64,000 bases of DNA from Aureispira sp. CCB-E (GTDB taxonomy: Bacteria; Bacteroidota; Bacteroidia; Chitinophagales; Saprospiraceae): positions 4,030,001-4,094,000 of the forward strand of contig NZ_CP133671.1 of the NCBI RefSeq assembly GCF_031326345.1, read 5' to 3'. This document shows, one piece after another, positions 26,810 to 35,525 of the stretch. Position 1 is the first letter of the stretch. Each line of letters opens with the position of its first letter. A program made the position numbers and the translations under genes. The notes below the pieces were generated by a model, which was not told where the DNA came from, searched no databases, and was given only the letters and a program-made list of their open reading frames with translations.

Positions 26810-29002
26810 CTAATTAGAGCGAAATTCGAGAAAATGTTTCAGATCAGGATATTCTGTGAATAGAACTTGGGCTTGATCTTCAGTTATACGGACGCCATTC
26901 ACATAAGGAATAATTTTAGCATCAGAAAAGCCTTGTTGTATGACTTGATCTAAAATACGTTTAATTTTGTCAAAGGATTTTTCCAATCCAAGCATGTACT
27001 TAACATTAATATCTTTAGGATGCTTTTCAGTAGTAGCGTCTGCAAATTGTGTGAATATAGGATGGTTAAAAAGAGTTGCAGTTTCAGTAACTTGCACTTT
27101 GTAACTCAATCCTTTTAGGGTGTTTTGATGGCGCTCATAAGCTCTATTTTGCATAACAGAACTTACTTTAGGTTCTACAATGTTAATAGCTACTTGATTT
27201 TTTAAATGATTAATATTGTAGACATCAACATTAATGCGGCGATTCATTTTATTGGCAATAGGATTGGGGCTGCCATCAAAATTCTGATCATTGGCGATGG
27301 GGTAATTTTGACCACAGCCTCGAATCCAAATTTGCTTATTGTTGGCTCCTTTTTCGATGAACTGCTTTGCCAAGTTTTCGGACTGCTTGATGGTCAAGTA
27401 AAGGTCATTAATCTTATTGCCACTATTGTCTGAATGAGCAGAAAGGAGAATCGTAGCTTCTGGATGCTTTGTTAACAACTTTTGAAGGGCTAGAATTGTA
27501 TTTCTAGAACCTTCTATTTTGCCAGTTTCTGCATTATAATAAATAGGAGCAATACTATAAGTTACTTTTTCTCCATCTTCTACTGGCGTATTGGTGTTTT
27601 TTACGGGAGTTAGTTCTTCTAGTGCATTTGTACTTGCATTATTTTCTGCCAAACTGGTAATATTGGTCAAGGCATCTACAAAAGTATTAGAAACATTCTT
27701 TTGCAGTTGTTCCTGTTTAGGGCTTCGAAAATAAGCAGAGTAAAGATCAAAGCCACCCAAGCCTTCTATTCTATTGGAACAAAAGTAAGCTTTTAAACCA
27801 CTTTCGTCTAAGAAAAAATCCTTGTCATCCAACGAAGAGTTAAGGGGTACGCCCATGTTCTCTGCTCGCTGCCACATTCGAGTAGAGTCATTAAAAACAA
27901 CTTTATAAATATCGTAGCCCCCCATCGAAAGAGGATTATTAGAACTAAAATAGAGTGTTCGACCATCTTTGGCCAAGAACGGAGCAATTTCATCATATTC
28001 GGTATTGACATTGGGACCTAAGTTTACAGCAGTTTGCCACAAACCATCCTTTTGAGCAGCATAATAAATGTCTTTCCCTCCATATCCTCCAGGACGATTA
28101 CTTGCGAAAATAATAACAGAGTCATTGATGAAAAAATGATCTCCGTCCCAATAGTTAGAACTGGCTTCTATTGCAAAAGGAAGAATAACTTCAATGGTAT
28201 CCTCATCATAATTTTCTTTTACTACTTCTTTGTGTCCGTCTGCAAACCCTTTGGAAAATAACATTTGATATCCCCCGTCAAAAAAACTAATAATATCTTC
28301 ACTCATGGGGGTATTGTATCGTTTTGGAAGTGCCTCTACTTGTTTCCAAGTACCTTGTACAAGAGTAGATTTGTAAATGTCAGAACGATAGGTGCCATTA
28401 ATAGGATCGGGTTGGTTGTTGTTGTTTAGTTTGCCTCCTGTTGCTGTTCTTCTATTTGATGAGAAAAATAAAGTGTTGGGCTCCATAGGATTAAAACAAA
28501 TTCTATAGTCGTCATAAGAGCTGTTAATTTCTACTCCTAATGTCGAAACAATAGCAGCTGAATTAATTTGCTCTATTTTAGGACCGCTGGTGCATTGAAC
28601 GATTAAGCGTTTGAATTGTGCTCTTTGAGGATCATCAGCATCCAAGGTTCTAAGGTGATTTTTGTAATACAAAGCTGCTTGTCTAAACTTGTTTAGAGCA
28701 TGATGTGCTTTGGCTAAGTAGTAGTACGTTTTGGGGGCAGGTTTGTTGGTGTTTTTGCTATAAAACTCTAAATATACGATGGCTTCATCCATATTGTTAA
28801 GGTGAAAATAGCAAATCCCAATATTGTATTTTAACTCAATCTCCTTTATGTACTTTTCTTTTATTTTATTATACTCAGTTAAAGATTTCTCGTATTCCTT
28901 TTCTAAGAAAAGCTTTTCAGCTTCTTTTTTGATTTTATTGGGTGATTGAGCCCATAAAATGGATTGACTCAAGAAAAGAATAAATAAAACAAAGTATTTC
29001 AT
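26810..29002 (-). CDS. OmpA-family cell-envelope protein with TPR and PD40 repeats
   Basis: I take the ATG at 29002 (731 residues), which begins a signal peptide (MKYFVLFILFLSQSILWAQ); the frame extends 51 bp further upstream but without purpose. Order of domains: TPR-like helices (about 20-130), PD40 / WD-like propeller repeats (PNTLFFSSNRR, DGRTLYFSSNNP, KAYFCSNRIEGLGGFDLYS), an OmpA C-terminal peptidoglycan-binding domain (LSAHSDNSGN and NKMNRRINVDVY), then a roughly 100-residue tail. The TPR-PD40-OmpA layout is that of PorE-like T9SS-associated and other Bacteroidota envelope proteins. It probably anchors an outer-membrane complex to peptidoglycan. Assignment to T9SS itself is not shown. 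Confidence 0.87.
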   Translation of the reverse strand: MKYFVLFILFLSQSILWAQSPNKIKKEAEKLFLEKEYEKSLTEYNKIKEKYIKEIELKYNIGICYFHLNNMDEAIVYLEFYSKNTNKPAPKTYYYLAKAHHALNKFRQAALYYKNHLRTLDADDPQRAQFKRLIVQCTSGPKIEQINSAAIVSTLGVEINSSYDDYRICFNPMEPNTLFFSSNRRTATGGKLNNNNQPDPINGTYRSDIYKSTLVQGTWKQVEALPKRYNTPMSEDIISFFDGGYQMLFSKGFADGHKEVVKENYDEDTIEVILPFAIEASSNYWDGDHFFINDSVIIFASNRPGGYGGKDIYYAAQKDGLWQTAVNLGPNVNTEYDEIAPFLAKDGRTLYFSSNNPLSMGGYDIYKVVFNDSTRMWQRAENMGVPLNSSLDDKDFFLDESGLKAYFCSNRIEGLGGFDLYSAYFRSPKQEQLQKNVSNTFVDALTNITSLAENNASTNALEELTPVKNTNTPVEDGEKVTYSIAPIYYNAETGKIEGSRNTILALQKLLTKHPEATILLSAHSDNSGNKINDLYLTIKQSENLAKQFIEKGANNKQIWIRGCGQNYPIANDQNFDGSPNPIANKMNRRINVDVYNINHLKNQVAINIVEPKVSSVMQNRAYERHQNTLKGLSYKVQVTETATLFNHPIFTQFADATTEKHPKDINVKYMLGLEKSFDKIKRILDQVIQQGFSDAKIIPYVNGVRITEDQAQVLFTEYPDLKHFLEFRSN

Positions 29003-29195
29003 ATTAGCAGTTCGTTGATTTTTTACTTTTTTACCAAAAAGATAAAAAAGCACATTTATATTAGTTTGATAACCAAAATTTTAACATAAAATGCAATGAA
29101 ACTATAATTTGTTGATTATCAAACTAATAAAGTTTCCAACGAACTATTGTCATATGCATTATTAAGTTAATTAACTTTTAGTATTCTTAATGGCG

Positions 29196-30020
29196 TTATA
29201 TGGTTTCATAATGTTTCCAAATACCTCTCCAAGGGTAGAATGTGAGGGCAAAGATACTAAATTCGGCAAAGCAAAGGTGCATTAATAAATAATCCATTAC
29301 AAAAAATAGGATAAATAACCCACCTAATAGCTTATCGAAGCGGCGAGTAAAGAAACCAATAAGAAAGATAAGTTCTATAGTCCAACCACCATACCAAAAA
29401 AGATTTGCCAAAAGAGGATGGTTGATTAAGTAACTGATAAAGGAGCTAAAGTAGCTGTCAGGATAACTAATTAAGTAATCAATATGTTGGTGTTTTAATA
29501 ATTCACTCATTTGATTTGGGACAAAGCAACTGCCTCGGTAGAGTTTCCAAAGCCCTGCGCTAGCAAGTGTAAAAATGGCATAGTATCGAATCGCAGCAAA
29601 GCTTAAAACAAATGTTGTTTGATTTCGAATCAGCAAGAGTGGCATACAAAATAGTAATCCCACCAAAATATGCTCATGGTGGGTACTTGCTGAATTGTAG
29701 GTGACCATATAATTGATACACAAAAGGTAAGCTAAAGTACTTAACCAGCGATTTTGTATACCCAAAAGTCCTGCAATACCAAGCATAATCCACATAAAAT
29801 CTAAGAATAGTGCTAAGAAATAATGTTCCAATACTGTTTGAGGTATTAGTAAAGCGTGATAGAGCCAGAAAAAATTATCTGCTTTGGGGCTAATAAAGGG
29901 AGATTGATGCAGTTGAAATAGCAGCAAACCTTGATAGCATCTTAGCAACCAAGTCAAGCAAAAAAACAGCCAAATGAATTGGGTTATTTGTATCTGATCT
30001 TTTTGTACAGAAATATTCAT
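29196..30020 (-). CDS. HTTM-like polytopic membrane protein
   Basis: A 274-residue protein with six or more hydrophobic segments (for example FIWLFFCLTWLLRCYQGLLL and YAIFTLASAGLWKLYRGSCF). The layout, with HHEHILVGLLFCMPLLLI and a late LIFLIGFFTRR loop, resembles the HTTM / DoxX-like membrane family related to vitamin K-dependent carboxylase, but I see no catalytic motif. It follows the 168-residue gene with no intervening base, so the two are surely co-translated. Function unknown. Confidence 0.7.
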   Translation of the reverse strand: MNISVQKDQIQITQFIWLFFCLTWLLRCYQGLLLFQLHQSPFISPKADNFFWLYHALLIPQTVLEHYFLALFLDFMWIMLGIAGLLGIQNRWLSTLAYLLCINYMVTYNSASTHHEHILVGLLFCMPLLLIRNQTTFVLSFAAIRYYAIFTLASAGLWKLYRGSCFVPNQMSELLKHQHIDYLISYPDSYFSSFISYLINHPLLANLFWYGGWTIELIFLIGFFTRRFDKLLGGLFILFFVMDYLLMHLCFAEFSIFALTFYPWRGIWKHYETI

Positions 30021-30527
30021 TTAATTCAATTGTATGGAGTTTACTTTTTTGAAGTTTGATTTTACCCATTCGAAATTTTCTCGGCAAATTTTTGATTCTT
30101 TAATTTTTATTTTTTGTATCAAAAATTCTGAGAGATGCAATCCCGAACTTTTGTCATTGCAGAGATGTTTGGTTAAGTGAGCACTCAAGGTGCTTTTTCC
30201 AAATCTTTGATAAATAGTGACTAGGGTAGGGTCTTGATAATTGTTCTTCACAAAAGAGGAATAATAAGCGAGTTGATATTGCCAGAAGCGAGGTGCTTTG
30301 GTCGTATATAAATTGACATAGGTGTCGGTTTCATTATATAATGAAATGGCTGTGTATGTTTTTTGTTGTTGAATAGGCGCAGAGTACATACCATAGTTAA
30401 AAAAGGGGAGTGTTTCTACACCTTTGTATGTAAAAAAGAATTGTCCTATGATAAATAAAGACAACGCCCCAAAAAGTAATTTATTCGTTTGCCAAACTTT
30501 AGAAAAATAACTATTTTTCATTTCCAT
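30021..30527 (-). CDS. Membrane-anchored protein paired with the HTTM-like gene
   Basis: A 168-residue protein with one N-terminal transmembrane segment (KLLFGALSLFIIGQFFFTY, about residues 16-34) and a polar C-terminal domain likely outside the cytoplasm. Its stop codon abuts the start codon of the downstream membrane protein, so they probably form a complex or act in one pathway. No family recognised. The start could be Met1 or Met3. Confidence 0.65.
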   Translation of the reverse strand: MEMKNSYFSKVWQTNKLLFGALSLFIIGQFFFTYKGVETLPFFNYGMYSAPIQQQKTYTAISLYNETDTYVNLYTTKAPRFWQYQLAYYSSFVKNNYQDPTLVTIYQRFGKSTLSAHLTKHLCNDKSSGLHLSEFLIQKIKIKESKICRENFEWVKSNFKKVNSIQLN

Positions 30528-30637
30528 TTTGATTTTTATATAAAAAAACTAAACACTCAATTGCAGCAGTGATAAAACTAACGGTTAACTAAAAAAACAA
30601 CAGAGTATTCAACTAAAACTACATAGAAAATATAAGA

Positions 30638-31303
30638 ATGCAGCAAGAAGTACTTTTTAGAAAATTATTGAATCACATTATTGCGTTGCAAAATCAAAGA
30701 AAAAAACCTTTAAGAATTGCAGTTAGTGGGATAGAAGGGACTGGTAAAACGAGTTTTGTTATTGCTTTGTGTGCTTATCTCAATTGCAACGGAAAGCAGG
30801 CAATTCATGTGTCGATAGATGGTTTTCATTACAATAAAGCTCACCGATATCGGCAAGGTAGAAATTCAGCAAAGGGTTATTATGAAGATTCTTACAACGA
30901 CCAAGCTTTTGTAACTAAGGTTTTAGTTGCTTCGCAACAAAATAATCCTACGTATATTGCTGCAACCCACGATTTGGAAAGTGATGCTTATTTAGATTTG
31001 CCCCCAATTCAAATTCCAAACCAAGCAATTATAATAACCGATGGTGCTTATTTGTTTAAACCCATCTTCAAAGATTATTGGGATTTTAAAATATACTTAT
31101 ATGCTGATTTTGAAGTAGCACTACAGCGAGGTATCGCTCGAGATCAGACGATTTTTGGAAGTAGAGAAGCTGCTAAACTAAAATTTATAGAGCGTTATCA
31201 CGCTGCATCTAAGTTGTACTTAGAGGAATGTACCCCTCAAAAACAAGCCGATTGGATTATTGATAGTAATGATTTTGAGAATTATAAAATTAAAGAACAA
31301 TGA
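30638..31303 (+). CDS. P-loop kinase of the uridine kinase / phosphoribulokinase-like family
   Basis: A 221-residue protein with a Walker A motif at residues 31-39 (GIEGTGKTS, Lys37) and a later SIDGFHYNKAHRYRQGRNS region typical of uridine kinase-like enzymes, where the Asp binds metal and the following residues contact substrate. IITDGAYLF is the likely Walker B equivalent, and RGIARDQ a possible lid. It transfers phosphate to a nucleoside, pantothenate-like or other small molecule; the exact substrate is unclear. The downstream YjbR gene overlaps by 4 bp (ATGA), indicating translational coupling. Confidence 0.8.
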   Translation: MQQEVLFRKLLNHIIALQNQRKKPLRIAVSGIEGTGKTSFVIALCAYLNCNGKQAIHVSIDGFHYNKAHRYRQGRNSAKGYYEDSYNDQAFVTKVLVASQQNNPTYIAATHDLESDAYLDLPPIQIPNQAIIITDGAYLFKPIFKDYWDFKIYLYADFEVALQRGIARDQTIFGSREAAKLKFIERYHAASKLYLEECTPQKQADWIIDSNDFENYKIKEQ

Positions 31304-31659
31304 ACATAGAAGATTTTAGGATATATTGTTTATCGAAACCAGGTACCGAAGAAGGATTTCCCTTTGATCAAGATACCTTGGTGTTTAAGGTAATGGGAAA
31401 AATGTTTGCCTTAACCTCTTTAAGTAGAGAAGGCTTTACTGTCAACCTAAAATGTGACCCAGATCGAGCCTTGGAGTTAAGGGAAGAATACATGGCGATT
31501 CAACCAGGCTACCATATGAGTAAAAAGCATTGGAATACCGTTGACTTTGAGGCGGGATTAAGAAACTCTTTTTTGAAAGAATTGATAGATCATTCTTATG
31601 AGATGGTTGTAAAAGGCTTGACCAAAAAATTGAAAGAAGAATTAAAAGAAATGGGATAA
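31300..31659 (+). CDS. MmcQ/YjbR-family protein
   Basis: A 119-residue protein with the full YjbR fold signature: GTEEGFPFDQDTLVFKVMGK, then FTVNLKCDP, then HMSKKHWNTVDF. The family has a CyaY-like double-wing fold and is often called DNA-binding, but its biochemical role is not established. It is translationally coupled to the P-loop kinase by an ATGA overlap. Ten bases after the stop begins the first copy of a 33-bp direct repeat. Confidence 0.88.
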   Translation: MNIEDFRIYCLSKPGTEEGFPFDQDTLVFKVMGKMFALTSLSREGFTVNLKCDPDRALELREEYMAIQPGYHMSKKHWNTVDFEAGLRNSFLKELIDHSYEMVVKGLTKKLKEELKEMG

Positions 31660-31670
31660 GTAGTTTTTCG

Positions 31671-31703
31671 TTTATTTCGGATAGGACATACGTTGTTTGA
31701 TAT
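31671..31703. repeat. 33-bp direct repeat, copy 1
   Basis: Exactly the same 33 bases occur at 33355-33387, where they are the last codons, the stop and one further base of the ABC ATPase gene (which reads on the minus strand). This copy has no coding role. The two copies bracket the LRR/T9SS gene, so a 1.7-kb segment lies between them. Confidence 0.92.
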
Positions 31704-31788
31704 GTACTTTTCAGCGGTTGAAATGTACCTTTCGTTAGATAAATTGCTCGATTTAAAAAGCGTACTTTTTTAATTATAAAATAGAGAT

Positions 31789-31796
31789 TACCTTTG
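31789..31796 (+). promoter_or_regulatory. Bacteroidota-type -7 promoter box TACCTTTG
   Basis: TACCTTTG matches TAnnTTTG and lies 36 bp before the LRR/T9SS start codon. The upstream -33 region is T-rich (ACTTTTTTAA) without a clear TTG. The same octamer precedes gyrA. Confidence 0.55.
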
Positions 31797-31832
31797 TGGG
31801 AATAATTTTATAACCTCATAAAGAATTTTTAA

Positions 31833-33284
31833 ATGAAACTATTAACTACACTCCTTGCTATTAGTTGTGCTTTGTGTGCAGAAACAACAATGGCTCAAAA
31901 TGTAAACATTCCTGATGCTAATTTTAAGGCTTACTTGGTCGGAAACTCCTCTATTAACACCAATGGAGATAGTGAAATTCAAGTTTCGGAGGCTGCGGCT
32001 TTTACAGGGACTATACTTTGTTCTAATCGAAGTATCAGTGACATGACAGGAATTGAGAGTTTTACGAACTTAACTCGATTAGATTGTAATGTTAACCAAC
32101 TAAGCAGCTTGGACGTGAGCAGCAATACCAACTTAACTATATTATCTTGTAATGCTAACCAACTAAGCAGCTTGGACGTGAGTAGTAATACCAACTTAAC
32201 TCGATTACATTGTTATTCTAACCAGCTAAGCAGCTTGGATGTGAGTAGTAATACCAACTTAACTCGATTATATTGTTATTCTAACCAGCTAAGCAGCTTG
32301 GATGTGAGTAGTAATACCAATTTAACTGAATTACATTGTCATAATAACCAACTAAGCAGTTTGGATGTGAGTAGCAATACGAACTTAACGGAATTGTCTT
32401 GTAGTGCTAACCAACTAGGCAGCTTGGATGTGAGTAATAATACGAACTTAACTCGATTATATTGTCATACTAACCAACTAAGCAGCTTGGATGTGAGTAA
32501 TAATACGAACTTAACTCGATTATATTGTCATACTAACCAACTAAGCAGCTTGGATGTGAGTAATAATACGAACTTAACTCAATTATATTGTAATGCTAAC
32601 CAACTAAGCAGCTTAGATGTGAGTAATAATACGAACTTAACTGAATTACATTGTCATAATAACCAACTAAGCAGTTTGGATGTGAGTAGCAATACGAACT
32701 TAACGGGATTGTCTTGTAGTGCTAACCAACTAAGCAGCTTGGATGTGAGTAGCAATACGAACTTAACTCGATTATATTGCTATACTAACCAACTAAGTAG
32801 CTTAGATGTAAGTAGTAATACGAACTTAACTCGATTGCTTTGTTATAATAACCAACTAAGTAATTTAGATGTGAAAAATGGAAATAATTCAAATTTTACT
32901 TCTTTTAATGCGGTGAACAACCCAAACTTACAATGCATCGAAGTAGACGATTCCACCTATTCCGCAAATAATTGGTTAAATATAGATGCTATAGCTACCT
33001 TCAGCACAGACTGTAGCCTATACAACAGTACAACAACAATTAACAATGGTGTTAACATCAGAGCTTATCCCAATCCAACCTCCCAAAATATCAGATTAGA
33101 ATTTGGTCAGTTATATGAGCAGGTTCAAATCCAAGTAACAGATTTAAGAGGGCAAGTTGTTTTAGACAAAACAATAGAAAATGCTGTAACTACTACGACA
33201 GAGTTGCCTGAGCCAACAGGGATTTATTTTGTTGCTGTGAAAACAGCCAATGAAACTAGAGTGCTAAAAGTAGTCAAAGAATAA
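31833..33284 (+). CDS. T9SS-secreted protein of 21-residue leucine-rich repeats
   Basis: A 483-residue secreted protein. It has a signal peptide (MKLLTTLLAISCALCAETTMAQ), a short capping region, and about 13 copies of a 21-residue LRR unit (LxxLxCxxNQLSSLDVSSNTN, residues about 77-350). The chain ends with a T9SS type A C-terminal sorting domain (AYPNPTSQNIRLEF, VTDLRGQVVLDK, PTGIYFVAVKT, VLKVVKE). The protein would be secreted through the outer membrane and attached to the surface, and the solenoid likely serves in binding or adhesion. Nucleotide repeats of 63 bp underlie it. The whole gene lies between two copies of a 33-bp direct repeat. Confidence 0.88.
   Translation: MKLLTTLLAISCALCAETTMAQNVNIPDANFKAYLVGNSSINTNGDSEIQVSEAAAFTGTILCSNRSISDMTGIESFTNLTRLDCNVNQLSSLDVSSNTNLTILSCNANQLSSLDVSSNTNLTRLHCYSNQLSSLDVSSNTNLTRLYCYSNQLSSLDVSSNTNLTELHCHNNQLSSLDVSSNTNLTELSCSANQLGSLDVSNNTNLTRLYCHTNQLSSLDVSNNTNLTRLYCHTNQLSSLDVSNNTNLTQLYCNANQLSSLDVSNNTNLTELHCHNNQLSSLDVSSNTNLTGLSCSANQLSSLDVSSNTNLTRLYCYTNQLSSLDVSSNTNLTRLLCYNNQLSNLDVKNGNNSNFTSFNAVNNPNLQCIEVDDSTYSANNWLNIDAIATFSTDCSLYNSTTTINNGVNIRAYPNPTSQNIRLEFGQLYEQVQIQVTDLRGQVVLDKTIENAVTTTTELPEPTGIYFVAVKTANETRVLKVVKE
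32062..32880 (+). repeat. About thirteen 63-bp tandem repeats coding for LRR units
   Basis: The unit AACCAACTAAGCAGCTTGGA and its continuation recur every 63 bp with few differences, mostly in the codons for the two or three variable residues after LxCx. The central units are nearly identical. Such arrays gain and lose units by slippage or recombination, so length polymorphism between strains is expected. Confidence 0.9.
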
Positions 33285-33300
33285 TAAAGTATAAAAGATA

Positions 33301-33350
33301 GAGAAAGCGAGTGACTAATTTTTAAATCATAAAATTAGCCGCTTTCTTTT
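33301..33350. terminator. Hairpin terminator between convergent genes
   Basis: GAAAGCG and CTAATTTT on the left pair with AAAATTAG and CGCTTTC on the right, with a small internal bulge, followed by TTTTTTC on the plus strand. It ends the T9SS-LRR transcript and may serve the convergent ABC gene too. Confidence 0.7.
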
Positions 33351-33354
33351 TTCA

Positions 33355-33387
33355 TTTATTTCGGATAGGACATACGTTGTTTGATAT
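33355..33387. repeat. 33-bp direct repeat, copy 2 (3' end of the ABC ATPase gene)
   Basis: Identical to 31671-31703. Here it encodes the C-terminal residues of the ABC ATPase (QRMSYPK and stop), so this copy is probably the original and the other a duplication that arose when the LRR gene segment entered or duplicated. Confidence 0.92.
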
Positions 33388-35176
33388 CTTCTAGTTCTCC
33401 TTTTGGAATAGCAGCAATTAATTTTTGTGTATACTCTTTTTCTGGATTTGAATAGATGTTATCCGCTGTATTCATTTCTTCTATCTTTCCTTTATTCATA
33501 ACAATCATACGGTCGCTCATGAATTTTACAACGGAGAGGTCGTGGGAAATAAAGATATACGTAAAATTAAATTTATGTCTCAACTCCAATAGCAAATTAA
33601 GGACTTGGGCTTGAACGGAAACATCTAAGGCGGATACCGACTCATCACAGATGATAAAACGAGGTTCTAAGGCTAAGGCACGTGCTACACAAATTCGTTG
33701 TCGTTGCCCTCCCGAAAACTCATGAGGATAACGATTAAAATGTTTGCCCTCCAAACTAACCGTTTCAAGTAATTCGATAACTTTTGCCTTTCTTGCTTCA
33801 TCATTTTCTAATATTCCATGGACTTGCATGGGTTCCATAATAGCATTGCCAATGGTCATTCTAGGATTGAGAGAAGAGTAGGGGTCTTGGAAAATTATTT
33901 GGACATCTTTTCGAATCTTTTTTAGCTCTTTGGGTGTCATTGTCAGAATGTCTTTCCCCTCAAACAATACTTGTCCTTCCGTTGCCTCGGTTAAACGAAG
34001 AATCGTTCGTCCTAAAGTTGTTTTGCCACAACCAGATTCCCCAACTAAGCCTAATGTTTCGCCAGGATAAACTTTGAAACTAACGTCGTTAACAGCCTTG
34101 ACCCAGTGAGTTGTTTTGCCCCAGAAGTTTTTTGCTGTGGGGAAGTAGGTTTTTAGACCTTTCACTTCTAATATCGGTGTGTTTTTTTTCAAGGCATCTA
34201 GTCGCTGTTCTGTAACAGAAGAGGTAATTTTAAATTGATCTACGACTTCTTTTACCGAAACATCTTTTGCTTCGATAATTCGTTCTTCGTTTTCATTATA
34301 ACTCACGGTCATAAAATCACTGACAACAGGCAACTGTTTCATTCTAAATTTTAGAGGGGGGCGGCAAGCAAGCAAACTTTTGGTATATGGATGTTTGGGG
34401 GCTTGGAAAATATCAAGAACGTTTCCTTCTTCAACGATATGCCCTTTGTACATAACAATGACTCGATCAGCGATTTCAGCAATAACCCCTAAGTCGTGCG
34501 TGATAAAAATAATGGACGCTTCAATTTCTTTCCTCAAGTCATCCATCAATTCCAAAATTGCCTTTTGTACGGTAACATCTAAAGCGGTAGTAGGCTCGTC
34601 AGCAACCAAAATATTAGGATTGCAAGACAAAGCCATTGCGATCATAACGCGTTGTTTTTGCCCTCCTGATAATTGGTGTGGATAGGCATCAAAAATACGG
34701 GTAGGGTTCGGTAATTTTACTTTCTTAAAAAGTTCTAGCGTTAACTCTTTTGCCTTAGTTTTTGTTGTGTCTTGGTGTAGTAAAATCGTTTCGGTTACTT
34801 GGTTTCCACAAGTGTAGACAGGGTTTAATGAAGTCATTGGCTCTTGGAAAATCATAGAGATTTCATTTCCTCTAAAATAGCGCATTTTTCTTTTGCTAGC
34901 TTGCACCAAATCTACCACCGTGCCATCGGTTCGATGGTACAAAATTTCACCTCCTGCAATGTATCCAGGGGGGCTAGCAATCAAACGCATGATCGATAAG
35001 CAAGTAACTGATTTTCCTGAACCAGATTCCCCTACAATTCCCACAGTTTCTCCTCTATAAATGGTAAAACTTACATCGTCAACTGCTTTTGCAACCCCAT
35101 CATCTGTCTTGAAATAAGTTTTTAAGTTCCGTACCTCTAACAATACCTTTCGGTCTTTATTTCCCATGCTTTTCAA
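33356..35176 (-). CDS. Peptide/nickel-type ABC transporter ATPase with two fused nucleotide-binding domains
   Basis: A 606-residue fusion of DppD-like and DppF-like ATPases, the motor of an oligopeptide, dipeptide or nickel importer. Domain 1 (about 8-270) has Walker A GESGSGKS, signature LSGGQKQR and Walker B ILVADEPTTALD. Domain 2 (about 335-600) has GESGCGKTT, FSGGQRQR and FIICDESVSALD. Each domain carries the C-terminal oligopeptide-transporter extension (APKHPYTKSLLACRPP; NPEKEYTQKLIAAIPKG). The permease and binding-protein genes are not in the window. Its last 32 bases fall within the 33-bp direct repeat also found at 31671. Confidence 0.92.
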   Translation of the reverse strand: MKSMGNKDRKVLLEVRNLKTYFKTDDGVAKAVDDVSFTIYRGETVGIVGESGSGKSVTCLSIMRLIASPPGYIAGGEILYHRTDGTVVDLVQASKRKMRYFRGNEISMIFQEPMTSLNPVYTCGNQVTETILLHQDTTKTKAKELTLELFKKVKLPNPTRIFDAYPHQLSGGQKQRVMIAMALSCNPNILVADEPTTALDVTVQKAILELMDDLRKEIEASIIFITHDLGVIAEIADRVIVMYKGHIVEEGNVLDIFQAPKHPYTKSLLACRPPLKFRMKQLPVVSDFMTVSYNENEERIIEAKDVSVKEVVDQFKITSSVTEQRLDALKKNTPILEVKGLKTYFPTAKNFWGKTTHWVKAVNDVSFKVYPGETLGLVGESGCGKTTLGRTILRLTEATEGQVLFEGKDILTMTPKELKKIRKDVQIIFQDPYSSLNPRMTIGNAIMEPMQVHGILENDEARKAKVIELLETVSLEGKHFNRYPHEFSGGQRQRICVARALALEPRFIICDESVSALDVSVQAQVLNLLLELRHKFNFTYIFISHDLSVVKFMSDRMIVMNKGKIEEMNTADNIYSNPEKEYTQKLIAAIPKGELEDIKQRMSYPK

Positions 35177-35525
35177 AATCTTGCTAAAAAATGCTTTTTA
35201 ATACCCGTTCTTCTGAAACAATTATTCAATAAGTTTCGTTTGTCTATAATTAGTGTCATGTAGATGTAGTGGATTTAATCCACAAATTTGCTAGCCTTAA
35301 ATATAGTGTAATTTCTATCAAAACAAAACCTTAACAAAGTCAAAAATACCAAAAGGTAGCTAAAAAGCTCTAACTGAATTGACTGCTTGCGGACGAGCTT
35401 ATTTTTTTGTTAAAAATGAACCTAGGAGGAAACTATTTTGGTAGATTTTTTATTATATTAGCGTATTAATATAAAAATAATAAAAACGTTACAAACCCTT
35501 TATTCAAATAAAAAACAAAAAAAAC
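35177..35525. other. Divergent intergenic region before the Bax inhibitor-1 gene
   Basis: 349 bp, AT-rich, without a credible gene. It must carry the promoters of the ABC ATPase (minus) and the YccA-like gene (plus). GTAGTGGATTTAATCCACAAA contains the short palindrome GTGGATTTAATCCAC (35268-35282), which may be a regulatory site. No exact TAnnTTTG box was seen. Confidence 0.4.

Noticed and set aside
32062-32880. Regular 63-bp spacing could suggest a CRISPR array
   Set aside because: The units are one continuous open frame coding for LRRs and have no unique spacers.
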